DNA from: Lagierella massiliensis
GTDB lineage: Bacteria > Bacillota > Clostridia > Tissierellales > Peptoniphilaceae
Assembly: GCF_001407835.1 (NCBI RefSeq)
Contig: NZ_CYUO01000005.1
Location: 682,001-746,000, forward strand
Direction of reading: 5' to 3'
Length of the DNA: 64,000 bases
Under the pieces are notes generated by a model. That model was given only the letters and a program-made list of their open reading frames with translations. It was not told where the DNA came from and ran no database searches. The position numbers and the translations under genes were made by a program. Position 1 is the stretch's first letter, and the number at the start of each line of letters is the position of its first letter. Positions 27,468 through 37,185 of this stretch are shown here, in pieces.

Positions 27468-28144
27468 ACGAAAAAATTTTGCTGGTTGAAGACGAAGAAA
27501 ATATTAGAAAATTTACAAGGATTAATTTGGAGCGAGAAGGTTTTGAAGTGTTAGAAGCAGAAACTGGAGAAAAAGGCGTAGAAATAGCTGAAATGGAAAA
27601 CCCAACCGTGGTTATTTTAGACATTATGCTTCCAGGCATTGACGGTTATGAAGTGTGTAGCATTTTAAGAAAGAGTATTCCAAACACAGGAATTATTATG
27701 CTTACTGCAAAGACTCAAGAGGATGATAAAATATTTGGTCTTGAAAAGGGAGCAGATGACTATTTAGCAAAGCCATTTAATCCTAAAGAGCTTATTCTTA
27801 GGATAAAGTCTTTAATAAGAAGGCTAAAAGATTCAGACACTTCAATTATTAAAAGAGGTCCTTTTGAGCTTGATTTAAATGCAAAGACATTAAAAAAGAA
27901 TGACGTATTTATAGACTTAACACCTACTGAACTCTCCATAGTCACATTATTTATGGGAAATCCTGGACGTGCATTTTCAAGATCGGAACTGCTTGATAAA
28001 AATTGGGGAGCAGACTATATTGGTGAAACAAAAATCGTTGATGTTAACATTAGAAGACTTAGATCTAAAATAGAAGATAATCCAGGTAAACCTGAATACC
28101 TTGAAACTGTTTGGGGCACTGGATATCGCTGGAAGAAGGATTAA
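27464..28144 (+). CDS. OmpR/PhoB-family response regulator
   Basis: 226 residues: receiver domain 1-115 with phospho-acceptor Asp53 in ILDIMLPG, the Lys in LAKPFNPKEL, and a winged-helix DNA-binding domain (about 130-226, ending ETVWGTGYRWKKD). The TTG start at 27464 follows GGGAGGA (27453-27459) and overlaps the addA stop by four bases. It pairs with the histidine kinase just downstream. Confidence 0.93.
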   Translation: MNEKILLVEDEENIRKFTRINLEREGFEVLEAETGEKGVEIAEMENPTVVILDIMLPGIDGYEVCSILRKSIPNTGIIMLTAKTQEDDKIFGLEKGADDYLAKPFNPKELILRIKSLIRRLKDSDTSIIKRGPFELDLNAKTLKKNDVFIDLTPTELSIVTLFMGNPGRAFSRSELLDKNWGADYIGETKIVDVNIRRLRSKIEDNPGKPEYLETVWGTGYRWKKD

Positions 28145-28146
28145 TT

Positions 28147-29544
28147 TTGAAAGCTACGATTAAGAGGAGAATAGTATCTTCCTTTGTTTTTATCATTTTA
28201 ATTACAGTAATAGTATTTGAAATTTTTTCCATATACTTTGTTAGATATTACTACTATTCTGTAATAAATGACAATTTAAAAAATGAAATATTGTATACAT
28301 TGGACAAGTACAAGTCCAACTTAATTGAAGGAAATATTGAAAATTTAATAATAGATGATGCAGATAGATACTTTCGATCTTTAAAACCACAAGTGCAGAT
28401 ACTCAATAATTCAAAGACGGTTATATATGATAGCCTCGGTACGGATATGGTTGGTAAATCATTAAAGAACTATATTGATATTGATAAGGCAGTGGAAGGT
28501 GGAATGGGTCAGTATATTGGTAAGATGCCATATTCAGAAGATATGCTAATGGGAGTTTCTGTACCTATTAAAACTAAAGAAGGACAAATTGGAGTTATTC
28601 GCTTTGTTACTTCTTTAGAGCCTGTTAATGCAAAAATAAATAATCGTGTGATTGTCTTTCTGACATTTGGACTATTGGTATTAATATCTACAGCCGGTCT
28701 TTCTGTGGTAGTATCAAATAATCTAACTAAGCCTATTTATAAGCTTACAAAGTCAGCGGAGAAACTGGCTGAAGGACAATTTAATACGGTTGTAGAAGGT
28801 TCTAAATTTAAAGAACTTGATGCCTTGGCAAATACCTTAAACTACATGACTGATAATATTAAAGAGAAAGAAAAACTTAAAAATGATTTTATTTCTTCAG
28901 TTTCCCATGAGTTAAGAACTCCACTTACTTCAATAAGTGGTTGGGCAATGACTCTTTTAGTAGACCCTAAAGATACAGAACTTGTAACAGAAGGACTTGA
29001 AATAATTGAAAACGAAAGTAGCAGACTTGCCCGAATGGTTGAAGAGTTATTAGATTTTTCGAGATTCACCTCAAACAGAATTAAATTAGAAAAGCAAATG
29101 ACGGACTTTACAGAGCTTTGTCTTGAAATAAAAAGGCAACTTACTCCAAGAGCAAAATCACTGGGAATTGATTTGATAATTAATTTTGAACCTAAACATA
29201 TTATAGGTTTGATTGATCCAAATAGAATAAGACAGGTATTAATAAATTTGCTTGATAATGCTTTGAAGTTTACGGAATCAGGTGGAGTTGTAATACTCAA
29301 TATATCAGAAGATGAAAAAAATATTTTTTTTGAAGTTATAGACACGGGAGTGGGCATTGACCATGAAGAGATTTCTCTAATAACTGGAAAGTTTTATAAA
29401 GGGAAAAATAGCAATTCTCATACAGGTCTTGGACTATCAATATGTGAAGAGATTGTAAAACTTCACAAAGGTGAAATGATGATATCTTCAAAACTTGGAG
29501 AGGGCACAACCATAAAAATTGCTATACCTAAGGAGGAAGAATGA
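28147..29544 (+). CDS. Membrane sensor histidine kinase
   Basis: 465 residues. A first membrane helix (about 10-32) and a second (about 165-190) flank an extracellular sensor region; then HAMP (about 190-240), HisKA with phospho-accepting His254 in SSVSHELRTPLTS, and HATPase_c with N-box NLLDNALKFT and G-box DTGVGI and GLGLSI. TTG at 28147 is taken as start since it follows the regulator stop by two bases with AAGAAGGA upstream. Signal unknown; the neighbouring lipoprotein suggests cell-envelope sensing. Confidence 0.92.
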   Translation: MKATIKRRIVSSFVFIILITVIVFEIFSIYFVRYYYYSVINDNLKNEILYTLDKYKSNLIEGNIENLIIDDADRYFRSLKPQVQILNNSKTVIYDSLGTDMVGKSLKNYIDIDKAVEGGMGQYIGKMPYSEDMLMGVSVPIKTKEGQIGVIRFVTSLEPVNAKINNRVIVFLTFGLLVLISTAGLSVVVSNNLTKPIYKLTKSAEKLAEGQFNTVVEGSKFKELDALANTLNYMTDNIKEKEKLKNDFISSVSHELRTPLTSISGWAMTLLVDPKDTELVTEGLEIIENESSRLARMVEELLDFSRFTSNRIKLEKQMTDFTELCLEIKRQLTPRAKSLGIDLIINFEPKHIIGLIDPNRIRQVLINLLDNALKFTESGGVVILNISEDEKNIFFEVIDTGVGIDHEEISLITGKFYKGKNSNSHTGLGLSICEEIVKLHKGEMMISSKLGEGTTIKIAIPKEEE

Positions 29545-29548
29545 TAAA

Positions 29549-30994
29549 ATGAAAAAAACTTTTATTATACTTATCATCCTACTTACTTTGACTTCATGTG
29601 TAAAATTGGAAGAATACGACGCCAATTCTGCAATAGTTGCGCCGAAAGTAAAGGATTTAATGCTTGAAGGAACTTGGGAAGTTGAAGAGTCAAAAAAGAT
29701 AAACGATTCAGACATATCATATATAGATGTAACGAATCTATATATATCAAATGAAATATTCGAGTTTGGGAATAGATTTTCTATAAATCCACATTATGAG
29801 TCTAAACTCGTTAGCAGAGATTCATATTTTAAAAATCAGACAAATATCGATCCTGAAATTATAACAGATGAAGAGTTATTACAAGTTGTTGTTGTTTCTG
29901 ACTCTGAAGGCTTTTATCAAGAGTTAGTGAAATTAGATGACAATAAAATATTTTTGGAATCTAATCAATTTACCTATTTTTTAACAAAAACATCTGACGA
30001 AGTTTCTGAAGATATTGTTAAGAAATATGAAGACGGTCAAATCCCTATAAGAGAAGCTTACAATGGTATAGTTGGAGCAACTGTATCACTAAAATTCCAA
30101 AGGGAAATTGATGGACACCAAAACACATTCTATAAAACATATTACCTTTATTACAACAATTCAGGAGCAAATCTAAAAGCTAAGTATGCATATGAAATGG
30201 ATGATATATTCCTTGTAAGAAAGAACACTTTTAACACTGTAAACTATAATGAGGAATGGGAGAATGGAAAATATTCGGGTAGACTTGATTTAACTGAAAT
30301 AGGATCAAAAGATGAAGGAGTTTATCTATATGAAATTTATAAATCCTCAATACCCTTTGAATTATCTTATATGTCAAGTAATTTTTATAGCATTATTTTG
30401 AGAAATCCAGTTAATGAAAATCAAATTGATTACAGGATAAGACATATTAATTCATTCAACGAAGATCCACCTCTGGACATAGAGGACATTGCAGGAACTG
30501 AAGGCGTAAAATTAATTAAAGAGATAATAAACAAAGAAAAAGAGAAATCGAAGCTACAAAGCCCACTTAGAATAATGACTGACTATTTTAATTTAGGATT
30601 AGTTAGAAAAAATGGATCTTGGCAATTTAAAACAAGTTTAATTACAGGGGATAAGGGAGAGTCGACCTATAAGGATATAGATTTAAACTTACCTATTGAT
30701 AATAATATAATTAAGGAACCAACTTTAGACAAAAAGTGGGATGATATAAAAAAACAATTCCCTGAGCTTATTGATATTGCCTATTCACCAGAAAAGAATT
30801 TTTATGTAGTTTTAACAGAAGAAAATTTGATATTTTATAATATTACATCTAACGAACCTATTATAAAGCTTGAATTGCCAACGGGCTATACTAAGAAATT
30901 AATAAAAATAGATTGGCCTGTAGGAAGTAATGCCGATCTTTGGAAAGGTTACTTTATAAATGGTTCAGGTACAAAGTTAATTAAAACTGAATAG
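29549..30994 (+). CDS. Predicted lipoprotein of the two-component operon
   Basis: 481 residues with a clear lipoprotein signal: MKKTF, a hydrophobic core and lipobox LTSC with Cys17. The start at 29549 follows GGAGGA (29532-29537). The rest is a soluble external protein without a motif I recognise; it has several Tyr-rich beta segments and ends GYFINGSGTKLIKTE. Position directly after the kinase gene suggests it is a partner or target of the system. No enzymatic function is claimed. Confidence 0.75.
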   Translation: MKKTFIILIILLTLTSCVKLEEYDANSAIVAPKVKDLMLEGTWEVEESKKINDSDISYIDVTNLYISNEIFEFGNRFSINPHYESKLVSRDSYFKNQTNIDPEIITDEELLQVVVVSDSEGFYQELVKLDDNKIFLESNQFTYFLTKTSDEVSEDIVKKYEDGQIPIREAYNGIVGATVSLKFQREIDGHQNTFYKTYYLYYNNSGANLKAKYAYEMDDIFLVRKNTFNTVNYNEEWENGKYSGRLDLTEIGSKDEGVYLYEIYKSSIPFELSYMSSNFYSIILRNPVNENQIDYRIRHINSFNEDPPLDIEDIAGTEGVKLIKEIINKEKEKSKLQSPLRIMTDYFNLGLVRKNGSWQFKTSLITGDKGESTYKDIDLNLPIDNNIIKEPTLDKKWDDIKKQFPELIDIAYSPEKNFYVVLTEENLIFYNITSNEPIIKLELPTGYTKKLIKIDWPVGSNADLWKGYFINGSGTKLIKTE

Positions 30995-30997
30995 GAG

Positions 30998-31033
30998 AAA
31001 AGGACTTAGCGGAATATCCGTGAAGTCCTTTTT
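30998..31033. terminator. Bidirectional terminator between the lipoprotein gene and lgt
   Basis: AAAAGGACTT pairs with AAGTCCTTTT, with an inner CGGA/TCCG extension. T-rich on both strands. Confidence 0.88.
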
Positions 31034-31781
31034 ATTTAACATCTGTTTTTTTTCTATTTAGGATACAAATCACAATACCTATAACAACAAGTATAAGGCT
31101 TAATATTTGAGATACTCTCATACCTAAAAAATATAGGCTGTCAGTACGAAGTCCCTCTACGAAAAATCTTAAAATTCCATATAGTATAAAGTAAAGTGAA
31201 ATGATTGTACCTTTTTCATTACGATTTTTCTTGCAAAGATTATAAAGTATTAAAAAAATTATAAAGTCTCCTATAGATTCATAAAGAAAAGTAGGATGTA
31301 CTTTTTGTCCATCTATTATAATTGCCCATGGAAGGTCCGTTGGTCTACCATATGCTTCTTTATTAATAAAATTTCCCCAACGTCCAATTGATTGTCCTAA
31401 AGCAATTCCAGGAGCAAATATATCTAAAATTGTAAGAAATGGAATACTTTTTTTCTTGGAGTAGAAATATGTTATTAAAAAAGCTGTTAAAAGACCTCCA
31501 TAAATTGCAAGTCCACCATTTCTAATCATTATTATCTCTGAGGGATGTTTACTATAATAATCCCAGCTGAACAATACATAGTAAAGTCTTGCACCTAAGA
31601 TTGCGGGAATCAATGCCCAAAGTAATAAGTCAGAAGGCATTTCTTTATCATGTCCTTTAACAACTGCAAGTTTATTTGTAAAGAAAAGTCCAAGTATAAT
31701 TCCTGTAGTTATAAGTATTGCATACCACATAATATCTATTCCAAAAATGCTAAAAGCTACAGGATTTATATTAAATTCCAT
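31032..31781 (-). CDS. lgt: Prolipoprotein diacylglyceryl transferase
   Basis: Membrane enzyme that attaches diacylglycerol to the lipobox cysteine of prolipoproteins. 249 residues, about seven membrane helices. The signature GRWGNFINKEAYG is present, as are RNGGLAIYGGL and the C-terminal EGLRTDSLYF. The start at 31781 follows GAGGTG that also contains the yebC stop; longer readings would start inside yebC. Last gene of a leftward operon. Confidence 0.93.
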   Translation of the reverse strand: MEFNINPVAFSIFGIDIMWYAILITTGIILGLFFTNKLAVVKGHDKEMPSDLLLWALIPAILGARLYYVLFSWDYYSKHPSEIIMIRNGGLAIYGGLLTAFLITYFYSKKKSIPFLTILDIFAPGIALGQSIGRWGNFINKEAYGRPTDLPWAIIIDGQKVHPTFLYESIGDFIIFLILYNLCKKNRNEKGTIISLYFILYGILRFFVEGLRTDSLYFLGMRVSQILSLILVVIGIVICILNRKKTDVK

Positions 31782-31782
31782 A

Positions 31783-32526
31783 TTACACCTCGAAATCTTC
31801 AGGTATAGCCCAATTATGATATACATCTTGAACATCATCATTATCTTCAAGAGTATCAATTAACTTAAATAAATTTTTTATGTCATCGCTATCAGTTACA
31901 GACACTTCTGTATTAGGAAGATATGTTAAATCGCAGAATTCAAATTTATATCCTGACTCAGATAATGCATCTCTTACATTTGAGAAATTTTCTACTTCAG
32001 TTAAGATTTCAAAAACTTCGTCATCATCTTCCTTAAAGTCACTTGCACCAGAATCAATAGAAGTCATCATAAGTTCTTCTTCATCAACACCATCTTTAAG
32101 GATTTCTAATAGACCTACTCTGTTGAAAGAAAACATAACAGAACCTGTTGTTCCAAGATTGCCTCCAAATTTATCAAAGGCATGGCGTACTTCAGGTGCA
32201 GTACGGTTTCTGTTGTCGGTTAAACATGATACGATCATTGCAACACCACTTGGGCCATATCCTTCATAAATAATCTCTTCATAATTGTCTTGTTCATTTG
32301 ACCCAGAAGCTTTTTTTATCGCTCTTTCAATATTGTCATTAGGCATATTTTCAGCCTTTGCTTTTTCAATAGCTGTTTTTAAACTTGCATTATAATCTGG
32401 ATCAGCTCCACCTTCCTTAGCAGCAACAATTATTTCCCTTGTAAGTTTAGTAAAAACTTTTCCTCTTCTTTTATCTTCGCTACCTTTTTTGTTTTTAATT
32501 TTACTCCATTTATTATGTCCTGACAT
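31783..32526 (-). CDS. yebC: YebC/PmpR family protein
   Basis: 247 residues beginning MSGHNKWSKIKNKKG, the YebC signature, with NAxLKTAIEKAKAENMP-like and YEGYGPSGVAMI segments. Long called a transcriptional regulator; more recent work assigns some members a role in translating proline-rich stretches. The stop is one base from the lgt start, and the start abuts the nadE stop. Confidence 0.93.
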   Translation of the reverse strand: MSGHNKWSKIKNKKGSEDKRRGKVFTKLTREIIVAAKEGGADPDYNASLKTAIEKAKAENMPNDNIERAIKKASGSNEQDNYEEIIYEGYGPSGVAMIVSCLTDNRNRTAPEVRHAFDKFGGNLGTTGSVMFSFNRVGLLEILKDGVDEEELMMTSIDSGASDFKEDDDEVFEILTEVENFSNVRDALSESGYKFEFCDLTYLPNTEVSVTDSDDIKNLFKLIDTLEDNDDVQDVYHNWAIPEDFEV

Positions 32527-33255
32527 TTAATAATCACCTCTATTTAATTTAAAAATTTCTGGCATATGCTTTTTATGACTGTTAATTTTAATAAGCCTTT
32601 CTATTTTATCAACAGTTTCTTTTTTGCCTACACCATTAAGAATATAATTGTCTAACTCTTCATATGAAAAGCCTAACTCATCTTCGTCACTTTGACCTTC
32701 CCAAAGTCCAGCAGAAGGTTTCTTCTCAATAATTGAACTTGGAATACCCAAGTGTTTAGCAAACTCAAAAATTTCTGTTTTTGTAATATCAGCAATAGGG
32801 GAAAAATCAACACCATAGTCTCCAAACTTTGTGCTGTAACCTATTGTAAATTCAGATAGATTAGTTGTTCCTATAACAAGGAAATTATTTATTTGTGCAT
32901 GATAGTACAAAGTGGTCATCCTGAGTCGCGGTTTAATATTCGAATATGCTAAAGTATTGGTACTTTGAGTATAAATGTTTTTTAACGATTTATATGCATC
33001 TGTTAAATCCAATATTTTCACGTTTAAGTTAAATTCCTCTTGTAATTTAATGGCATCATTATAATCAGAACCTTTTTTTTCTATTGGCATAATAAGACCC
33101 AAAGCATTATCTTTAAAAATTTTATTTGCAAGCACTCCAACTACTGAAGAGTCTAAACCTCCACTAAGTCCATAAATAACACCTTTACAACCAGCAGACT
33201 TAACATAGTTTTCTATCCAATTGCATAAATCTTTTTCGAGTTTAAGATAATCCAT
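32527..33255 (-). CDS. nadE: NAD+ synthase, ammonia-dependent
   Basis: 242 residues. Adenylates deamido-NAD and transfers ammonia to give NAD+. The PP-loop YGLSGGLDSSVV is near residue 28; GTTNLSEFTIGYSTKFGD and KKPSAGLWEGQSDEDELG are NadE signatures. No glutaminase domain is present, so it uses ammonia or a separate glutaminase. AGGAGG lies before its start. Internal gene of the yigZ-nadE-yebC-lgt operon. Confidence 0.94.
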   Translation of the reverse strand: MDYLKLEKDLCNWIENYVKSAGCKGVIYGLSGGLDSSVVGVLANKIFKDNALGLIMPIEKKGSDYNDAIKLQEEFNLNVKILDLTDAYKSLKNIYTQSTNTLAYSNIKPRLRMTTLYYHAQINNFLVIGTTNLSEFTIGYSTKFGDYGVDFSPIADITKTEIFEFAKHLGIPSSIIEKKPSAGLWEGQSDEDELGFSYEELDNYILNGVGKKETVDKIERLIKINSHKKHMPEIFKLNRGDY

Positions 33256-33263
33256 GTTACCTC

Positions 33264-33902
33264 CTAAATATATAACTTATCACCGATGGTATCAATTAAA
33301 ACTTCATCTAATACTTCCATCAATGCCTTTCCAGAAGTTATGTTCATTATATCGCTTCTAAAAGATTCATAATCTTCTTTAGGCACATATATATTAACAT
33401 TAACCATCTCTAAAAAATCTTTCTCATGAATCAAAAGTTTTTTATCTTCACAGTAATTTAAGAATTTACCTAAATTATTATAATCAATTTTTATCATAAT
33501 ATCCAAGAATTCTTTTTTTAAAATTTCTTGTGAAATTTGAGTTACCTCATTACAACTTTCTGAATAGGCTCTAACAAGCCCTGATGCACCAAGAAGAATT
33601 CCGCCAAAATACCTTGTTACCACAACAACCACATCTGTAAGTTCTTTTTTTCTCAAAATATCGAGTATTGGCATACCTGCAGTTCCTTGTGGCTCACCAT
33701 CATCAGAGTACTTTTGTGTGAGTCTATCTTCTCCAATAATATAAGCGTAGCAATGGTGCCTTGCTTGAGGTTGTTCTTCCCGTATTTTAGATATAAAACT
33801 TTCAGCCTCTTCTTCGTTAGAAACTGGCGAAAGATTTGCTATGAAAATAGATTTTTTTATTGTGATTTCACAACTTTCTTCTTTTAAAACAGATTTATAC
33901 AT
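33264..33902 (-). CDS. yigZ: YigZ/IMPACT family protein
   Basis: 212 residues. The UPF0029/IMPACT N-terminal domain contains QARHHCYAYIIG, SDDGEPQGTAGMPIL and VVVTRYFGGILLGASGLVRAY; a DUF1949-like C-terminal domain follows from about 135. Role is unclear (suggested ribosome or tRNA-related regulation). First gene of the leftward operon, divergent from the penicillin-binding protein. Confidence 0.9.
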   Translation of the reverse strand: MYKSVLKEESCEITIKKSIFIANLSPVSNEEEAESFISKIREEQPQARHHCYAYIIGEDRLTQKYSDDGEPQGTAGMPILDILRKKELTDVVVVVTRYFGGILLGASGLVRAYSESCNEVTQISQEILKKEFLDIMIKIDYNNLGKFLNYCEDKKLLIHEKDFLEMVNVNIYVPKEDYESFRSDIMNITSGKALMEVLDEVLIDTIGDKLYI

Positions 33903-33974
33903 AATTTCAACTCCGAAAATTCACTATAGTACTAATTATATCAGTTCCTTTTGAAATTGAGAAATCATCATAAA

Positions 33975-34003
33975 TTCAAAAATATTTTATACTATGTTAT
34001 AAT
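33975..34003 (+). promoter_or_regulatory. Promoter of the class A PBP gene
   Basis: TTCAAA (33975-33980), 17 bases, TATAAT (33998-34003). The ribosome site GGAGG follows at 34021-34025. Confidence 0.7.
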
Positions 34004-34030
34004 ATAGTAGATAAAAAGATGGAGGTTACA

Positions 34031-36904
34031 ATGAAAGATACTATAATGTCTGGCTTTGCAAAAACGATTAAATTGATTATTATTTTAATTTTAATTACAT
34101 TTACTCTGATTTGTGGAGCGGTAGGGGTTTCCATAGTCGGTGTACTTGAAAACACACCTCATGTAGAACCCAGTCAAATAGATGAACTTCTTTCCCAAAC
34201 TTCAGAAATTTTAGATTCATCGGGAAATAAGATTGAAACAATTCAAACCAGCGAATTTAGAGAATTGATTACATATGATCAAATCCCTGAAAATTTAATT
34301 AACGCATTTATAGCGATTGAAGACGAGAGATTTTATGAACATAATGGAGTTGACCCTAAAGGTATATTAAGCTCTGTATATGACAATATAAAATCATCAA
34401 ACCTTAGAGGTGCTTCAACTTTAGCACAACAATTATCAAGAAATATTTATTTAAATTCTGAACAGAGAATCGAAAGAAAGATAAAAGAAGCTTATCTTGC
34501 AATTCAGTTAACAGAATCTTTAGGCAGAGAAGGGATACTTGAAAAATATATGAATACTGTATTTCTTGGACAAAATGCCTATGGAGTTCAAGCTGCAAGT
34601 AAAACTTATTTTTCAAAAGATGTAAAGGATTTAACCCTTGCCGAATGTGCAGCAATTGCATCTATAGTTAAAAGTCCTTCAAACTATGCACTATATAGAA
34701 CAATATTACCAGAAAAAGTTGTAGAAGGAGATATTGTAAAAGGAGATATTGAACTTAACGGAACTGTGTATAAAGTTATATATAATGATTCTGCAATAGA
34801 TAGACAAAGACATGCACTAAAAAATATGCTTGAACAGGGATATATAAATCAAGAACAGTATAATGAAGCAGTCCAAGAAGATATAGCAGCAGCACTAAAC
34901 CCTGGAAGAAATTCCACAAAACAAGTTATATCTTCATACTACTCAGATTTAATTACAAAACAGGTTATAGAAAAATTGCAAACAGAATTAAATTATACAA
35001 AAGATGAAGCTATTGCTAAGTATTATAATGGTGGAATTAGAGTTTATTCTGCAATAGACATGGATATGCAAAATCAAATTGAAGATATTTTTTCAAATTT
35101 CTCATCTGTAGTCTTACGAAATTCTGGAAGCAAGAGAAGACCAGCATTTTTAAACTGGTCAGCAGATAGACAAGGAAATATTACAAATTTAAGCGGAAAG
35201 ATAGTCTATTTCAGACAGGAAAATTTATTTAACGGTGAAGATACTCTCTTATTAACACCACAGGAGTATGAAGCAAATTCTGATGGAAGCATATTGATAA
35301 AGTCAATGAAAATCGGTGTATACGGAAACTTCCTTGACCCTAAAGATTATTTCACAGTAAATGATGAAAATAACTTAGTAACACATATAGTTTCAGCTTC
35401 AGGAAAAGCAATCGTAGAAAAAGATCAAGTTCAACAGACTGAAAATGGAATACTTGTATCTAAAGAAGTTATGGATAAAAATCCTGATCTTTATAATATC
35501 GATGAAAGTGGAAATTTGATTTTTAATAACGAATACTTCAATATCGATAAAGAAGGAATACCACAACCACAAGGATCAATAGTCGTTATTGACCACAACA
35601 CAGGTCAGATTAAAGCCGTTGTAGGAGGAAGAAACCAAAAGGGAAGAATGATACTTAATAGAGCTACAGACGTGCCAAGACAACCTGGTTCATCAATCAA
35701 ACCAGTTTCAGTATATATTCCGGCTTTAGACAATGGCTACACTGCAGCAACACCTATAGATGACACACCTACCTACTATAAAGGAAAATTGTGGCCAAAG
35801 AACGTATATGGATACTATAAAGGACTTGTATCACTAAGAGAGTCATTAAGAGATTCTATAAACGTTACAGCAGTTAAAACAATTGAAGATGTTGGAATAG
35901 ATAAATCAAAAGAATACTGGGAAAAGTTTGGACTTATAAAAAAAGACCAAACAAAAGATGACTATGTATCATCCAGTGAAAATCCGCAAATAAATGACGA
36001 AAACCCATCATCAATGGCGCTTGGAGCCATGACATATGGTGTTACGAATTTAGATTTAACAGCAGCATATGCTGCAATTGCAAATAAAGGACAGTATATA
36101 GAACCACTTTCATTTACAAAGATAGAAGATTCAAAAGGAAATGTACTATTAGAAGATCCAGGTGAAAAACGTCAAGTTATAAGCCCGCAACTGGCATATT
36201 TAATTACAGACATTATGAAAGATGTTCTTACGGTTCCATATGGAAACGTAGCATACGACCCAAATAATGATTTAGCAGGTAAAACAGGTACAACACAAGA
36301 GAATCAGGACGTATGGTTCGTGGGTTTCTCAACCCATTACACAATTGGATCATGGATTGGATTTGATAATCAACAATTGAAACTATCACAGAATGGAGGA
36401 CAGGCTGTAAGACTTTGGAGAGCAGTTAATAATAAAGTTTTAGAAGGCAAGGAAGCATCAAAATTTATTGAGCCAGATGGAATAGTTCATATGACTGTCT
36501 GCACAATAGGAGATGCAAAACCTACTAAAGCTTGTTATGCAGACCACAGGGGAGTTGTTAAAGACGAAATATTTGTTGAAGGTACACAACCTACAAACTA
36601 TTGTAAAGTTCATCAATTCACAAGCACTGGGCTTAAACTTGTAAGACCAATACCTTACGATCCAGGAACAAGTGGAATCTATCCAAGAGACTGGAATATC
36701 TTTAAGACCATCGACCCTAAAAAAGAAGATGAAGATGATGAAGATAAACCAGATAATAATAACAACAATCGGGACAATAATAATAACAATAATAACAATA
36801 ATAACAATAATAACAATAATAACAATAATAACAACCAAGGTGGATCAAGACCAACAGAACCACCTCAACAGCCACCTCAGCAAGGCGAAGATGACGAAAA
36901 CTAA
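34031..36904 (+). CDS. Class A penicillin-binding protein (PBP1A type)
   Basis: 957 residues making and cross-linking peptidoglycan. One membrane helix (about 10-35), glycosyltransferase GT51 (about 60-240, catalytic EDERFYEHNGVD), and transpeptidase with active-site serine in PGSSIKP, SIN motif DSINVT and KTGTT. The tail is unusual: an acidic stretch, a long Asn run (about 916-935) encoded by a 9-base tandem repeat, and a Pro/Gln-rich end. The start at 34031 is preceded by GGAGG. A terminator follows. Confidence 0.94.
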   Translation: MKDTIMSGFAKTIKLIIILILITFTLICGAVGVSIVGVLENTPHVEPSQIDELLSQTSEILDSSGNKIETIQTSEFRELITYDQIPENLINAFIAIEDERFYEHNGVDPKGILSSVYDNIKSSNLRGASTLAQQLSRNIYLNSEQRIERKIKEAYLAIQLTESLGREGILEKYMNTVFLGQNAYGVQAASKTYFSKDVKDLTLAECAAIASIVKSPSNYALYRTILPEKVVEGDIVKGDIELNGTVYKVIYNDSAIDRQRHALKNMLEQGYINQEQYNEAVQEDIAAALNPGRNSTKQVISSYYSDLITKQVIEKLQTELNYTKDEAIAKYYNGGIRVYSAIDMDMQNQIEDIFSNFSSVVLRNSGSKRRPAFLNWSADRQGNITNLSGKIVYFRQENLFNGEDTLLLTPQEYEANSDGSILIKSMKIGVYGNFLDPKDYFTVNDENNLVTHIVSASGKAIVEKDQVQQTENGILVSKEVMDKNPDLYNIDESGNLIFNNEYFNIDKEGIPQPQGSIVVIDHNTGQIKAVVGGRNQKGRMILNRATDVPRQPGSSIKPVSVYIPALDNGYTAATPIDDTPTYYKGKLWPKNVYGYYKGLVSLRESLRDSINVTAVKTIEDVGIDKSKEYWEKFGLIKKDQTKDDYVSSSENPQINDENPSSMALGAMTYGVTNLDLTAAYAAIANKGQYIEPLSFTKIEDSKGNVLLEDPGEKRQVISPQLAYLITDIMKDVLTVPYGNVAYDPNNDLAGKTGTTQENQDVWFVGFSTHYTIGSWIGFDNQQLKLSQNGGQAVRLWRAVNNKVLEGKEASKFIEPDGIVHMTVCTIGDAKPTKACYADHRGVVKDEIFVEGTQPTNYCKVHQFTSTGLKLVRPIPYDPGTSGIYPRDWNIFKTIDPKKEDEDDEDKPDNNNNNRDNNNNNNNNNNNNNNNNNNNNQGGSRPTEPPQQPPQQGEDDEN
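36775..36834 (+). repeat. 9-bp tandem repeat encoding poly-Asn
   Basis: About six and a half copies of the unit AACAATAAT inside the 3' end of the PBP gene. Unit length is a multiple of three, so copy-number change keeps the frame and only alters tail length. Confidence 0.9.
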
Positions 36905-36907
36905 TTT

Positions 36908-36937
36908 AAAAGATCCAGAATTCTGGGTCTTTTTTTA
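36908..36937 (+). terminator. Terminator after the PBP gene
   Basis: AAAAGATCCAGAA pairs with TTCTGGGTCTTTT, then Ts. Confidence 0.85.
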
Positions 36938-36974
36938 ATAATGTAAAATTCTTTCAAAAATTTTTCAAAAAAAC

Positions 36975-37002
36975 TTGCAAAATTTTATAATTAGTGTATA
37001 CT
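36975..37002 (+). promoter_or_regulatory. Promoter of the tRNA pair
   Basis: TTGCAA (36975-36980), 16 bases, TATACT (36997-37002) preceded by TG. It lies about 100 bases before tRNA-His. Confidence 0.65.
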
Positions 37003-37102
37003 ATTATTTGTGATGTTGATGGATTTAGTACACGATGAAAATAATTCCATAAAAAACTTGACTTTAAGTTTTATACATGGTATTATTACTAGGTACTCAT
37101 CT

Positions 37103-37180
37103 GGTGGGTGTGGCCTAGCTGGTTAGGGCGTCAGATTGTGGCTCTGAAGGTCGTGGGTTCGAATCCCATCTCCCACCCCA
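37103..37180 (+). tRNA. tRNA-His (anticodon GUG)
   Basis: A full cloverleaf can be drawn: an extra 5' G (G-1) opposite discriminator C, the hallmark of tRNA-His; D arm; anticodon stem TCAGA/TCTGA with loop TTGTGGC; T arm GTGGG/CCCAT with TTCGAAT; encoded CCA. Position 6:67 is a U-U mismatch in an otherwise good acceptor stem. Confidence 0.95.
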
Positions 37181-37185
37181 TATGA

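Noticed and set aside
31880-32269. 129-codon plus-strand frame
   Set aside because: Antisense to yebC; Ser-rich composition typical of shadow frames.
36458-36838. 126-codon minus-strand frame starting with Ile/Val runs
   Set aside because: It is the antisense of the PBP gene and its Asn-coding tandem repeat.
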